Origin: Deltaproteobacteria bacterium
GTDB taxonomy: Bacteria; Desulfobacterota; Syntrophobacteria; Syntrophobacterales; Syntrophobacteraceae
Assembly: GCA_021777755.1 (NCBI GenBank)
Contig: JAJYDE010000003.1
Coordinates: forward strand, 1 to 64,000
Direction of reading: 5' to 3'
Length of the DNA: 64,000 nt
A model generated the notes under the pieces. The model searched no databases, was not told the origin of the DNA, and worked only from the letters and a program-made list of their open reading frames with translations. Position 1 is the stretch's first letter. Every line of letters starts with the position of its first letter. This document shows positions 1 to 9,081 of this stretch, piece after piece. The position numbers and the translations under genes are program-made.

Positions 1-2810
1 AAATAGGTCAGAGCCATGGAATAATTCTTCTGATTATAGAGGACCCACCCGAGAGTGTCGGCAATGTCTGGATCATCGGGTTTTTGTTGCCTTGCGATTT
101 GCGCCAGGCCAAGGGCCTTTTGGTAAGCGTGATCGTAGACACAATAAATGTAGGCCAGGTTGTTGGCCGCCGAAGCATCGGTCGGATTGACCGCCAGTAC
201 AGCCTCATAAGCCTTCCTGGCATTTGCAATGTCACCTTTTCCCTGGTACAGAATTCCTTTGAGCATCAGGGCGTTGACATTTTTGGGCTCCAGCGTGATC
301 ACTTCTTTGAGCTCTGCCATCGCCTTTTCGAATTCATTTTTTCCGGCATAAAGCTGGGCAAGACTCAGCCGAGCCGGGATGAATTTTGCATCCAGGCCGA
401 TCGCTTTTTGCCAGGCGGCCTCGGCCCGATCGGTTTGATTGCGAAAGGATCGAATCTGGCCCAGGAGCTGATAAGCGTCCACATCCTTCGGATCCGATCC
501 GAGTTGATCCATGACGTATTTCAAGGCCGCATCGGGCTTTTTTTCCGCCATGCTGATCGATACCAGTTGAGCCAGGGCCGCTTTGACAGGGGGTGAGGCA
601 TGCAGGGCCCGCTCGAAATAGGTCGAAGCTTCCCCCCGTTTTCCCCGCGCCCCGAGGGCCATCCCGTAGAGATAGTTCCCACGCCCGTCCTTGGGCTTTT
701 CCTTCAGGTATTTTCCAAGGGCGGCTTGAGCGTCCCCCGGGTCCCTGTTGCCCAGGTAGGCCGTTCCCAACAGCAAATAAAGACCCGGAGCTTTTACCCC
801 CTTATCGATCAGAACCTGCACATTGTCGATTGCCGACTGAAAATCGCCCGATCGAATATCGAGTTCGGCCAGTTGAGCCCTTTGCCCCTGAAGATCGGGA
901 TCAAGGGTAAGAAGATGGCGGAATGACGACTTGGCGTTGCTGATGTCCTCCTGGCGCAGATAGGCAAGGCCCATCAGTTCCAGTGCCGACTCGGAGGCCG
1001 GATTGATCTTCAGGGCTTTATGGAAATCGGCAAGCGCCAGGTCCGTTTTCTTTCGAACAAGGTTCAGCTGCCCCCTGAGGAGCACGGCATCGACATAATC
1101 GGGATTTTTCGCCAGAATCTCGTCCAGAAGTTTTGCCGATTGGTCATAGTCTTTTTCGACGAAAGCAATTTTTGCGAGCAGGAAATTTGCGGGCAAAAAT
1201 CCAGGGGTTGCGGCAACGGCGTCGGAAAGCACTTTTTTCGCCTCAGCCGTTTGATTATCGCCAAGGTAGAATTCGGCGAGCTTTATCTGGGCTATCGAGG
1301 CTTCATGGGACAGCCCGACAGCTTTCTTGTACTCCTGTTCAGCCTCGGCATGTTTGTTTTCCCTGAAATAGCAATCCCCCATCTCCATGTGAGCGTTCAT
1401 GGAATCGGGGGAAAGGGCCAGCACCTTCTTAATGATCGACTGAGCCTTTGCCGTGTCATTTTTCTCGATATAGAGGCCGCTCAGGGCCAATTGAAATTTT
1501 GGGTTGTCTTTGAAATACTGGAGCCCCTTTTCCAGGAGTGCGGTCGCACTTTCAATATCGACCGGCGCCTTGGCCGCCTGGGCCAACAGCAAGTAGCCCT
1601 CCAGGCTGTCTGGCGTCTTCTTCAGCAATTCGGTCAGGCTGTCGGTGGCCGCCCGAAAATCCCCCGTGTGCACGTTGGCATCGGCCAGGAGCAGCACCGC
1701 CGGAGTCAAATCCGGCTCGAGGCTCACCGCTTTTTGAAGCAACGGTTTTGCCTTGAATGCATTATTTTCCTCCATATAGGCCAGCCCCAGCAAATACTTG
1801 GGAACGGCAAGGCCGGGGACCGCGTTTGATAATTGTTCCAGCTCGCCGACAGCTTCAGCTGTTTTACCCCGGGCAAGAAGCATCCGGGCATGAATGGTTT
1901 TCGCATTGAGATCGGAGGGGTTGCTTTTTAAGGCAAGCCCCACGTACTTCGCACATTCATCAAGCTTTCGGCTGTCCAGCGCGATCGAGGCAAGACGATC
2001 GAGGGCCGGGGAAGATCCGGGATATTTTTTGATTATTGCCTCGAGCACTTCTTCGGCCTTGGCCGTGTTCTTCCTGAAAACATAGAAATCGGCCAGCTTC
2101 AAACGCACAGGAGAGTCTTCACCGGTTAGCCCGGCCGCGGTCACGTATTCCTTCTGCGCACCCGCGAAATCATTCCTGCCCATGGCCAGATCTCCGAGTG
2201 CCTCGTGGGCTTCGGCAAAACCGGGGTTGGCTTTAACCGCGCGTTGGAAATAGTCTCCCGCTTTCGCCGGGTCCCCTTTTCTCGCATAAAGTTTACCCAA
2301 AGCCAGCTCCACCCGGACCGACCCGGAAGCCCCGGGCTTAAGCGCCTTTAGCCGCGCGATCGATTCAGCGACTTCGTCCGGCGTTTTTGCAAACTCCGAC
2401 AAAAGTATCGCGGCGCCCACATTTCCGGGGTCCTTATGCAGAATAAAGTCCAACTCCTTGCGACCGTTCTCCGGCTTGCTCAGCCGGGCATAGTCCGCGG
2501 CTATTCTCAGCCTGATCTCCGTGTTGGCCGGGTCGATCCCGCGGGCTTTCTCCAGGTAGGCCAGAGAATCCTTCGGGTCTCCCACCGCGGAAAATACCGA
2601 CGCAAGCTTCAGGTACACTCTCTTGTCGTTTGCGTCCACCCGCAGAGCTTTGCCGTATTCGATCAGCGCATATTTGAATTGCTTTGCGGCAAAAAATTTG
2701 TCCCCGGCCGCAAGGTATCTTGCCTTTTTTACTTGAGGCGACGCGCCGCACGCGGTCATTGAAATCAAAAAGAAGAAAACGATCGCATCAAATCGTATAT
2801 AAGACCTCAT
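1..2810 (-). CDS. prsT: PrsT-type TPR repeat lipoprotein (3' end outside window)
   Basis: The frame is open from an ATG at 2810 to the left edge, at least 936 codons, so the C-terminus is missing. It starts with a short lipoprotein signal whose lipobox is SMTAC followed by G, about residues 18-22. The rest is tandem 34-residue TPR units with the usual small/aromatic pattern (for example YLKLASVFSAVGDPKDSLAYL) and a late unit DTLGWVLYNQKNY. This length, lipobox and TPR content match the PEP-CTERM/exopolysaccharide-associated TPR lipoprotein PrsT. Such proteins sit at the periplasmic face of an envelope membrane and are thought to assist polysaccharide assembly or export. The start is supported by GAGAGG five bases upstream. 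It is the last visible gene of the locus. No exosortase or PEP-CTERM protein lies in the window, so the family name rests on resemblance and context. Confidence 0.85.
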   Translation of the reverse strand, partial: MRSYIRFDAIVFFFLISMTACGASPQVKKARYLAAGDKFFAAKQFKYALIEYGKALRVDANDKRVYLKLASVFSAVGDPKDSLAYLEKARGIDPANTEIRLRIAADYARLSKPENGRKELDFILHKDPGNVGAAILLSEFAKTPDEVAESIARLKALKPGASGSVRVELALGKLYARKGDPAKAGDYFQRAVKANPGFAEAHEALGDLAMGRNDFAGAQKEYVTAAGLTGEDSPVRLKLADFYVFRKNTAKAEEVLEAIIKKYPGSSPALDRLASIALDSRKLDECAKYVGLALKSNPSDLNAKTIHARMLLARGKTAEAVGELEQLSNAVPGLAVPKYLLGLAYMEENNAFKAKPLLQKAVSLEPDLTPAVLLLADANVHTGDFRAATDSLTELLKKTPDSLEGYLLLAQAAKAPVDIESATALLEKGLQYFKDNPKFQLALSGLYIEKNDTAKAQSIIKKVLALSPDSMNAHMEMGDCYFRENKHAEAEQEYKKAVGLSHEASIAQIKLAEFYLGDNQTAEAKKVLSDAVAATPGFLPANFLLAKIAFVEKDYDQSAKLLDEILAKNPDYVDAVLLRGQLNLVRKKTDLALADFHKALKINPASESALELMGLAYLRQEDISNAKSSFRHLLTLDPDLQGQRAQLAELDIRSGDFQSAIDNVQVLIDKGVKAPGLYLLLGTAYLGNRDPGDAQAALGKYLKEKPKDGRGNYLYGMALGARGKRGEASTYFERALHASPPVKAALAQLVSISMAEKKPDAALKYVMDQLGSDPKDVDAYQLLGQIRSFRNQTDRAEAAWQKAIGLDAKFIPARLSLAQLYAGKNEFEKAMAELKEVITLEPKNVNALMLKGILYQGKGDIANARKAYEAVLAVNPTDASAANNLAYIYCVYDHAYQKALGLAQIARQQKPDDPDIADTLGWVLYNQKNYSMALTY

Positions 2811-2932
2811 CAGTGCCTCTCTTTTCCAATTATTCCAGGACTGCGCCTCTGACCGAGCCACCCTCAGCTTTATCGGCCAACATAGGAATATGGTTTAAAC
2901 TATTTTTCTTTCCAGCTTGCTGATTATGGAAA

Positions 2933-2961
2933 ATTATATGAAAAGCGGGATTGTGCTCGAA
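2933..2961 (-). promoter_or_regulatory. possible sigma-70 promoter of prsT
   Basis: Reading the minus strand, a perfect TATAAT lies at 2938-2933, about 120 bases before the prsT ATG. The -35 region at the right distance is poor (TTCGAG), so only the -10 is convincing. The 232-base gap 2811-3042 between rfbA and prsT holds nothing else recognisable. Confidence 0.3.
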
Positions 2962-3042
2962 CCGCGGATAAATTGCCGTCTATGGTACGCCCGGCTCTTT
3001 TTCAACTGATATCAAAAACACTCGAAGGGGGTTTTCCTTCTC

Positions 3043-3924
3043 CTAGCCCAGAAGATCGATCAGATATTGTCCGTAACCGTTTTTCATCAAAGGCTCGGCC
3101 AATTTCCGCAAACGGGCTCCATCGATATAGCCCAGCCGATACGCTATCTCCTCGATGCAGGCAATCTTCAATCCCTGCCGCTTCTCGATGGTTTCAACGA
3201 AGGTGCATGCCTCAAGCAGCGACTCATGCGTGCCCGTATCGAGCCAGGCAAAGCCTCTTCCAAGCAGTTCCACCCGCAGTTCTTTCATCCGCAGATAGGA
3301 GGTCATCACATCGACTATTTCCAGCTCTCCGCGGGCCGAAGGCTTGAGAGCCGAAGCGAACTCCACCGCCCTGTTGTCGAAAAAATAAAGCCCTGGAACA
3401 GCATAACCGGACTTTGGCCGAACCGGTTTTTCCTCGATTCCCAAAACATTTCCGGCCTCATCGAATTCAACCACCCCGTAGCGCTCCGGGTCGCGCACAT
3501 AGTAGCCAAACACCAGTCCCCCGCGGCTAAATGAGGCGGCCCGCCGGACGATATCCTGAAATCCGTGCCCGTAGAAAATATTGTCGCCCAGGATCAGACA
3601 AACCCTGTCGCCGCCGATGAAATCCCTGCCCAAAATAAAAGCCTGGGCAAGCCCGGCGGGATAGTCCTGCTTTATGTAGGAAAAGCGCAGCCCCCACTGG
3701 GAACCGTCTTCGAGCAGGGCTTCAAATCTTGGCAGATCCCAGGGGGTGGAGATGACCAGAATGTCCCGGATCCCGGCGAGCATCAGGGCCGAAAGTGGAT
3801 AATATATCATCGGCTTATCGTAGACCGGAAGAAGCTGTTTACTGACCACCTTGGTTATGGGATGCAGGCGTGTTCCCGATCCACCAGCCAGAATGATTCC
3901 CTTGAGTCCCCGGTTTTCACCCAT
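3043..3924 (-). CDS. rfbA: glucose-1-phosphate thymidylyltransferase RfbA/RmlA
   Basis: Makes dTDP-glucose from glucose-1-phosphate and dTTP in the cytoplasm, the first step of dTDP-deoxysugar synthesis. The N-terminus carries the nucleotidyltransferase signature [14 protein letters not shown], followed by [17 protein letters not shown], and later [10 protein letters not shown] and [20 protein letters not shown], all typical of RmlA. With the ATG at 3924 the length is 293 aa, the usual size. An upstream GTG at 3957 overlaps the rfbB stop, but the ATG has AGGAAGG 11 bases before it and gives the normal family N-terminus, so it is preferred. It is co-transcribed with rfbB. No rmlC or rmlD is present in the window, so the final sugar need not be rhamnose. 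Confidence 0.95.
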   Translation of the reverse strand: MGENRGLKGIILAGGSGTRLHPITKVVSKQLLPVYDKPMIYYPLSALMLAGIRDILVISTPWDLPRFEALLEDGSQWGLRFSYIKQDYPAGLAQAFILGRDFIGGDRVCLILGDNIFYGHGFQDIVRRAASFSRGGLVFGYYVRDPERYGVVEFDEAGNVLGIEEKPVRPKSGYAVPGLYFFDNRAVEFASALKPSARGELEIVDVMTSYLRMKELRVELLGRGFAWLDTGTHESLLEACTFVETIEKRQGLKIACIEEIAYRLGYIDGARLRKLAEPLMKNGYGQYLIDLLG

Positions 3925-3953
3925 TATGGAAAAAGCCTTCCTTCGCCCGCCAA

Positions 3954-5036
3954 TCACTGGTGGTCAACCACGATCGCCTCGCCCCCATACCGCTTGGCGA
4001 TCCAATCCCTGTAAGCTCCCGATTTTACGGATTCAATCCATTGGCTATTGTCCAGGTACCACCGGATCGTTTTCCTTAGTCCCGACTCGAAGCTCTCCTT
4101 TGCCCGCCATCCCAATTCCCTCTCGATCCGGGAACAATCGACCGCGTAGCGCCGGTCGTGTCCCAGGCGATCCTCTACAAAGGTGATCAGCCTGCCGTGC
4201 GGGGCCGACCCTGGCACCATCTCATCGAGCAGGGCGCAAATCGTGTTTACGATCTCGATGTTGGTCCTTTGGCAGCCCCCTCCGATGTTGTAGGTCTCAC
4301 CGGGGCGGCCTCTTTGCAAAACCACCCCCAAGGCCGCGCAATGATCCTCGACCTGGAGCCAGTCCCGGATATTGAGACCGTCGCCGTATACCGGCAGTTC
4401 CTTTCCCTCGATGGCGTTTAAAATCATGAGGGGGATCAGTTTTTCAGGAAACTGCCTCGGCCCGTAGTTGTTCGAGCAGTTGGTGATGATCGTGGGCAAC
4501 CCGAAAGTGTGGTGATATGCCCTCACAAGGTGATCGCTTGCGGCCTTGCTCGCCGAATAGGGGCTGTTTGGAGCGTAAGGGGTTTGCTCGGTAAACGGGT
4601 GGTCCGAGGGACCAAGGGAGCCGTAGACTTCATCGGTGGAAACGTGAAGAAACCGGAAGCGGTCCGCGCTTTGCGAAGAAAGCCCGCTCCAGTAGCTTCG
4701 GGCCTCCTCGAGCAGATGATAGGCGCCCACGATATTGGTCTGTATGAAGCTCCCCGGATCGTCAATGGATCTATCCACGTGGGATTCCGCGGCAAAGTTC
4801 ACCACCGCCTCGGGCCGGTGTTGGGCAAACAGTCTTTGCACAAGCCCGCGGTCAGCGATATCTCCTTTGACAAAAATATGATCGGGCTCCCCTTCGAGCT
4901 CCCTCAGATTCAAAAGATTACCGGCGTAGGTGAGACAATCGAGATTGACGATACGGCTTTTTCGAAACCGTTCGCGCAGCACGAAATTGCTTCCAATGAA
5001 GCCCGCCCCGCCTGTCACCAGGATTGTTCCGCTCAT
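3954..5036 (-). CDS. rfbB: dTDP-glucose 4,6-dehydratase RfbB/RmlB
   Basis: Converts dTDP-glucose to dTDP-4-keto-6-deoxyglucose using bound NAD. It is an extended short-chain dehydrogenase: the Rossmann motif [12 protein letters not shown] is at residues 7-18, and the catalytic region contains [10 protein letters not shown] and [12 protein letters not shown] (YxxxK). [15 protein letters not shown] and [16 protein letters not shown] are RmlB signatures. The 360 aa length is normal. AAGGG lies about 12 bases before the ATG. The stop overlaps the possible GTG of rfbA, indicating one operon. The product could feed rhamnose, fucosamine or quinovosamine branches, none of whose dedicated final enzymes is visible here. 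Confidence 0.96.
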   Translation of the reverse strand: MSGTILVTGGAGFIGSNFVLRERFRKSRIVNLDCLTYAGNLLNLRELEGEPDHIFVKGDIADRGLVQRLFAQHRPEAVVNFAAESHVDRSIDDPGSFIQTNIVGAYHLLEEARSYWSGLSSQSADRFRFLHVSTDEVYGSLGPSDHPFTEQTPYAPNSPYSASKAASDHLVRAYHHTFGLPTIITNCSNNYGPRQFPEKLIPLMILNAIEGKELPVYGDGLNIRDWLQVEDHCAALGVVLQRGRPGETYNIGGGCQRTNIEIVNTICALLDEMVPGSAPHGRLITFVEDRLGHDRRYAVDCSRIERELGWRAKESFESGLRKTIRWYLDNSQWIESVKSGAYRDWIAKRYGGEAIVVDHQ

Positions 5037-5090
5037 GTAAAAAGAACCCTTACGTGGTGGATGCTTTGTGTTTTGGGGCCGACGACAAAT

Positions 5091-5852
5091 TTATCGCAAG
5101 CCCCGGCCCAGGGCCAAAGGGCCGACCTCGTCACGCCAAAAACCCTCTTTCGCCATGCACTCGATGATCCGAAATACGATCTCCCGGGTTGAAATTTCCG
5201 CGGTCCGGCAGACAAGCTCCGGGCAAAGAGGCGCTTCGTAAGGGTCGTCCACACCGGTGAATCCTTTGAGAATACCCGCTCTGGCCTTGGCGTAATGCCC
5301 CTTGGGGTCGCGCCCCTCGCACACTTCCACGGGCGTGTCGATATGGACTTCCAAAAAGCGAAAGCCCGCGGCCAGGTGAATCCGCCGGGCAAAATCTCTT
5401 TCCACCCTGTAGGGCGAAATGAAGCTCGTTATGACGACCATGCCGGCATCGGCGAAAAGTTTTGCCGTTTCCGCAACCCGGCGAATATTCTCGGCCCTGT
5501 CAACGGACGAAAAACCAAGATCCTTGTTCAGCCCGTGCCGCACGTTATCGCCATCAAGAACGTATGCCGGAAATCCCCTTTTGAACAGCTCCAGCTCCAG
5601 GGCGTAGGCCGTCGTGCTCTTTCCGGAGGAAGGCAGGCCGGTTAACCAGATTGTTCCTCCACGCTGATTTAGCAATGCCTCGCGTTGCGTTCCGGTTACC
5701 TGCGCATGATGCCATACTATGTTGGTGGCCTTTACTGGCGCGTCTATCAAACTGCATACCCTTTGAAATTGATTGCCGGTTCGAGCCTTTGAGTGCTCCT
5801 TATACGCCTTTTTACCATGAGAGACACCCCGAGCGCCAAGAAATTTTTCCAT
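5091..5852 (-). CDS. cysC: adenylylsulfate kinase CysC
   Basis: APS kinase phosphorylates adenosine 5'-phosphosulfate to PAPS, the sulfate donor for sulfation. The P-loop GLPSSGKSTTAYALE, DGDNVRHGLNKDLGFS, the loop FISPYRVERDFAR and GFTGVDDPYEAPLCPE are diagnostic. The family normally begins close to ATNIVWH, here residue 42, so the 41 preceding residues look foreign. An in-frame TTG at 5750 with AAAGGG eight bases upstream would give a normal-length enzyme. It would also leave room for a promoter after the terminator at 5886-5924; a TATAAG lies near 5797. The drawn start is the longest option. Sulfated exopolysaccharide is a plausible purpose, but no sulfotransferase or cysDN is in the window. 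Confidence 0.9.
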   Translation of the reverse strand: MEKFLGARGVSHGKKAYKEHSKARTGNQFQRVCSLIDAPVKATNIVWHHAQVTGTQREALLNQRGGTIWLTGLPSSGKSTTAYALELELFKRGFPAYVLDGDNVRHGLNKDLGFSSVDRAENIRRVAETAKLFADAGMVVITSFISPYRVERDFARRIHLAAGFRFLEVHIDTPVEVCEGRDPKGHYAKARAGILKGFTGVDDPYEAPLCPELVCRTAEISTREIVFRIIECMAKEGFWRDEVGPLALGRGLR

Positions 5853-5885
5853 TGATCCGGGTTCCCCCGATATGGTCGAAGCAAT

Positions 5886-5924
5886 AAAAAAAGGGGAACC
5901 CTCGCGGTGGAGGGTTCCCCTTTT
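5886..5924 (-). terminator. strong rho-independent terminator after the flippase gene
   Basis: On the minus strand a GC-rich stem (AAAAGGGGAACCCTC paired with its complement, loop of about six bases) is followed by TTTTTTT. It lies 28 bases downstream of the flippase stop and separates the long polysaccharide operon from cysC-rfbB-rfbA. The opposite strand also ends in TTTT, so it could act in both directions. Confidence 0.9.
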
Positions 5925-5951
5925 GCAGACAAAGGCCTCTTGTTGCCAGCC

Positions 5952-7430
5952 TCAGGCGGTCGAGCGGTTTGGTTTCATCAAGACCGCATCGAGGATTTCT
6001 CGCGCGTCCTTCACTATTTTCCACCCCGTGACGCAGCCAAAGATCGAAAGATAGAGCCCGGTTCCCAAAACGAGTTTAGCCGCCAGTGAAAACCATGAGA
6101 CCGGGAAATAGCGGTCATAGGCGACCCCGAAGGCCGCTAGCGCGCCTCCGGCCAACAAAGCCGATCGAACCGCCCCGAAGACCTCGCCGTAGAACAAATC
6201 GAGTTCCCTGCGCAACATGGGAAAATAAATCAGGAATTGAAGCGAATAGGAAAAAGTCACCACAACCGCCACCCCCTGCAATCCCCAATATCTGAGGGCC
6301 GGGTAGAGACAGACGAGTTGGAAAAAGGTTACGACCGCATTGGCTTTGAATATCAGGGCGGGCCATCCGATAGCGGTCACCATGCTTACCACCGGCTCGA
6401 GAATGCCCCTCACGGCCCCGTACACGCACAGTATGCGTAGCGCGTTCATGGCCGGAAGCCACTTGCCCGTCCCCCCCCCCAGCACCAGGATCAGCAGTTC
6501 CCTGGAAAGAATCAACAGAAGCACGTTTGCCAGTACCGCCCCCAGGCTCGCATACTCGAGCACCGCAAGGTATCCGCGCTTCAGCCTCTCGGTTTGGTCC
6601 TGCAACTTCGAAAAAGTGGCGAGAAGAATCCCCCGAGTGGCGGCCTCAATAAAGCCGCAAGCCTTGCTGCCCCAGTTGAAGGCTATTGAATAAAAACCCA
6701 GCATTGCCGCGCCGCCCGCGGCGCCTATGACAAAGTTGTCGGAGTTAAAAAGCACAAACGTCATAAGCCAGGACAAAAACAGGTGGCGTCCGAACTTCAG
6801 GTGCTCCCTTGCGGCCCTTTTGTCCCACTTGAATCTTAATCGCACGGGGCAAAGAACAAACACGATCGCCGCGGAGGCTATCCAGGAGGACATGCTCCCA
6901 AACACAAGGCTCCAGTACCGAAAGCCGCTGTAAACCGAGATTATGGCCACAGCGGTCGCGGCCAACTGTCCTCCGATCTGCGGAATCGTCAGCCGCTTGA
7001 ATTTCAACTCGCGCGACAGTAGTGTATTGGGGATAAACCCGATGGCGTTAATGGAAGAACCAGTCGCAAGGACTACTATTACGGCTCTTACCGCGGAATT
7101 GTCGAAAACCTTCCGACTTAGGCTTCCCCATACAAATGAGAACAAAAATAGGGAAAGGCCAAGAAGGACCTTCAGGCTGAACGCGGTATAAAGCTCGTTT
7201 TCTTCTATCGTTTCCTTTTGGATGATACTCTGGGTGACGCCCAGATCATCGAACATACCCAGGAAGATTACAAATATGCTTGCAAAACCCACAATTCCGT
7301 AATCGCTCGTGCTGAGGTGGCGGGCTAAAATTATGCTGGTTATGGAGGCAAGGGTAAAGACAAACAGCCTGGCCAGAAGATTATAGCTCAGATTGGCCGC
7401 GGTTTTGGATTTGAGAGATTGGGTCATCAA
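5952..7430 (-). CDS. polysaccharide repeat-unit flippase (Wzx, MOP superfamily)
   Basis: A 492-aa, highly hydrophobic protein with about 12-14 predicted membrane segments. The N-terminal region (LARLFVFTLASITSIILARH, then LSTSDYGIVGFASIF) is typical of the lipopolysaccharide translocases of the MOP/MATE superfamily. It would flip polyprenol-linked repeat units across the inner membrane for the Wzy polymerase encoded just upstream. It is the last gene before the terminator at 5886-5924. It contains a run of ten G at 6480-6471 (coding strand), encoding part of LGGGTGK around residue 318. A length change there would truncate the protein; the frame is intact in this sequence. Confidence 0.92.
   Translation of the reverse strand: MMTQSLKSKTAANLSYNLLARLFVFTLASITSIILARHLSTSDYGIVGFASIFVIFLGMFDDLGVTQSIIQKETIEENELYTAFSLKVLLGLSLFLFSFVWGSLSRKVFDNSAVRAVIVVLATGSSINAIGFIPNTLLSRELKFKRLTIPQIGGQLAATAVAIISVYSGFRYWSLVFGSMSSWIASAAIVFVLCPVRLRFKWDKRAAREHLKFGRHLFLSWLMTFVLFNSDNFVIGAAGGAAMLGFYSIAFNWGSKACGFIEAATRGILLATFSKLQDQTERLKRGYLAVLEYASLGAVLANVLLLILSRELLILVLGGGTGKWLPAMNALRILCVYGAVRGILEPVVSMVTAIGWPALIFKANAVVTFFQLVCLYPALRYWGLQGVAVVVTFSYSLQFLIYFPMLRRELDLFYGEVFGAVRSALLAGGALAAFGVAYDRYFPVSWFSLAAKLVLGTGLYLSIFGCVTGWKIVKDAREILDAVLMKPNRSTA
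6471..6480 (-). repeat. G10 homopolymer inside the flippase gene
   Basis: Ten consecutive G on the coding strand within the flippase frame. It is the longest mononucleotide run I noticed in the window; G8 runs occur near 9436, 13772 and 58231. It is a possible slipped-strand (phase variation) site or a sequencing-error hotspot. Confidence 0.85.
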
Positions 7431-7512
7431 TTGGGCCTGTAGCGATTGGAAGCAGGTGCTAGAGTGTGGAAAATCGTTTTACAACCTGTCCAAAATTGGA
7501 ATGCCGCGTACT

Positions 7513-9081
7513 TCACCCGGACTGGCGGCCATGCCGGAGCCAGGCCGGGAAAGCCTCGTTTTGATCACAAACAGCGGCATTGGCTGCGAGGCCGACCTCC
7601 TCTTGTCCCCATTGGCGCCCCGGAGCCTCGGCAACCGCGAGGACCATCAAAAGCCAAAGATTGGAAATTGCATAAAATGAAGCTTCGGTATAATCGTAGA
7701 ACACTGCGACCACGACAAAACAAAGCATCAGCACACCTGCCGCATAGTCGAGGTGAATCAGCCGCCGAATCTTCGCCAGACCCGAAACCATCAGGGCAAT
7801 GATGAAAGCTACGCCAATGTAGCCCAGTTCCAGATATTGCTCCAGATAACCATCGTGAGCCTGAAGAATCTCCGAGCCCGTTTTTTCCCAGATTTCCTTC
7901 AACCTGTCCCCCACCCAAAAGCTCTGGTAGCCGGCGCCCACCCAGGGATTGACGGCCATTTTTTTCAAAAGTAGCCATATCTGCGTTCTGCCGGTCAAAT
8001 TCTCCTTTCGACCCAGCAAGTGAATGACAAACCGGTTGAGATCCAAAAACTCGTTTAGACCAAGGTAAACAAAAACCGCAGTCAGGCTCAAAAGAATTAT
8101 CCGATCCGGTTTCCGTGGTGTTAGGCGGCTCGCAATCAACAGGGCCGCCACCATGGCCGAGCAGCCCAACGAAGTCGAACTCTGCGACATGTGCAAAAGC
8201 CAGATGGCCATTAGCACAAGAACCATGTCAGCAAGGTTGTTCATGGACCGAAACTTCAAATCGGCCCTGCGGCGCAAGATGAAATGCCAGGCGTAATATG
8301 TCAGGGAGATAAGACACATCGAGCCCAGTTCGTTTTTTTGCATCCCTATGCCCGTATAGGTCGGACTGCCCTGTTCGGTGTAGATTCTTCCCACAGCCGG
8401 ATAATACTTGATAAAGAGGACCGACAGGGGAAGCCACACGTAGCTCAGGCGGCGCAGAAGTGCTCCGATCACCTCGTAGGGCTTTTCATCTGTAAGGATG
8501 ACCATAACCATCACAAGGTTTCCAAACTCTTTTAACCATCTTTTGAAAGAGACCAACATCAGATCGGCCCAAAAAATGCTTATGAGGCAGTAAAATATGT
8601 ACAACCATATCAGCTTGTTTCTGGACAGAAACCGTCCCCAGTCTATTTTTCTTTTCGATAGAATGTAGAGGCCTGCCATTATCAGGACCAAAAAGGTCAC
8701 CGCATTGACAGGATTTCCTTCATCGTAGCCCTCTACCGTGGCCAACCCCTTGAGGCCTAAATGCAACCACTCATCCAGGTATCTGCCCGCGCCGAAAAAC
8801 ATCCAGATTAAAGGTATCCAGAGGGCGCGCGAGAAGCGCTCTTCTCTTTTTCTCTCAGTCCGGAAGAGAAAGAGAATAAAAACAATACAAAGTGAGGCGG
8901 CAATTTCGGGAACCATGTCGTAAATACTCTTGACAGTAAGTGTTAACCGCCGGGAAATCGGCTCCAAATCCTCTGGCGCGGTCTTTCCTTCGTATCCTTC
9001 GTGGTGAACAGCTACCCTTGGGAAACTTGGCGCCGAACCTGACTTGACCGAAACCGCAGGTTCCGACCCATTTTTCGACAC
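7513..9081 (-). CDS. O-antigen polymerase/ligase family protein (Wzy)
   Basis: A multi-pass membrane protein with about 10-12 hydrophobic segments and the Wzy_C/O-antigen-ligase landmark AHDGYLEQYLELGYIG around residue 420. This is preceded by NPWVGAGYQSFWVG, the usual sequence before that loop. It probably polymerises the repeat units delivered by the adjacent Wzx. The GTG at 9081 lies inside the preceding FemAB gene and adds about 55 hydrophilic residues. An ATG at 8916 (MVPEIAASLC), immediately before the first membrane segment, is an attractive alternative start. Polymerase and ligase members of this family cannot be separated by sequence alone; the position next to wzx favours polymerase. 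Confidence 0.85.
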   Translation of the reverse strand: MSKNGSEPAVSVKSGSAPSFPRVAVHHEGYEGKTAPEDLEPISRRLTLTVKSIYDMVPEIAASLCIVFILFLFRTERKREERFSRALWIPLIWMFFGAGRYLDEWLHLGLKGLATVEGYDEGNPVNAVTFLVLIMAGLYILSKRKIDWGRFLSRNKLIWLYIFYCLISIFWADLMLVSFKRWLKEFGNLVMVMVILTDEKPYEVIGALLRRLSYVWLPLSVLFIKYYPAVGRIYTEQGSPTYTGIGMQKNELGSMCLISLTYYAWHFILRRRADLKFRSMNNLADMVLVLMAIWLLHMSQSSTSLGCSAMVAALLIASRLTPRKPDRIILLSLTAVFVYLGLNEFLDLNRFVIHLLGRKENLTGRTQIWLLLKKMAVNPWVGAGYQSFWVGDRLKEIWEKTGSEILQAHDGYLEQYLELGYIGVAFIIALMVSGLAKIRRLIHLDYAAGVLMLCFVVVAVFYDYTEASFYAISNLWLLMVLAVAEAPGRQWGQEEVGLAANAAVCDQNEAFPAWLRHGRQSG

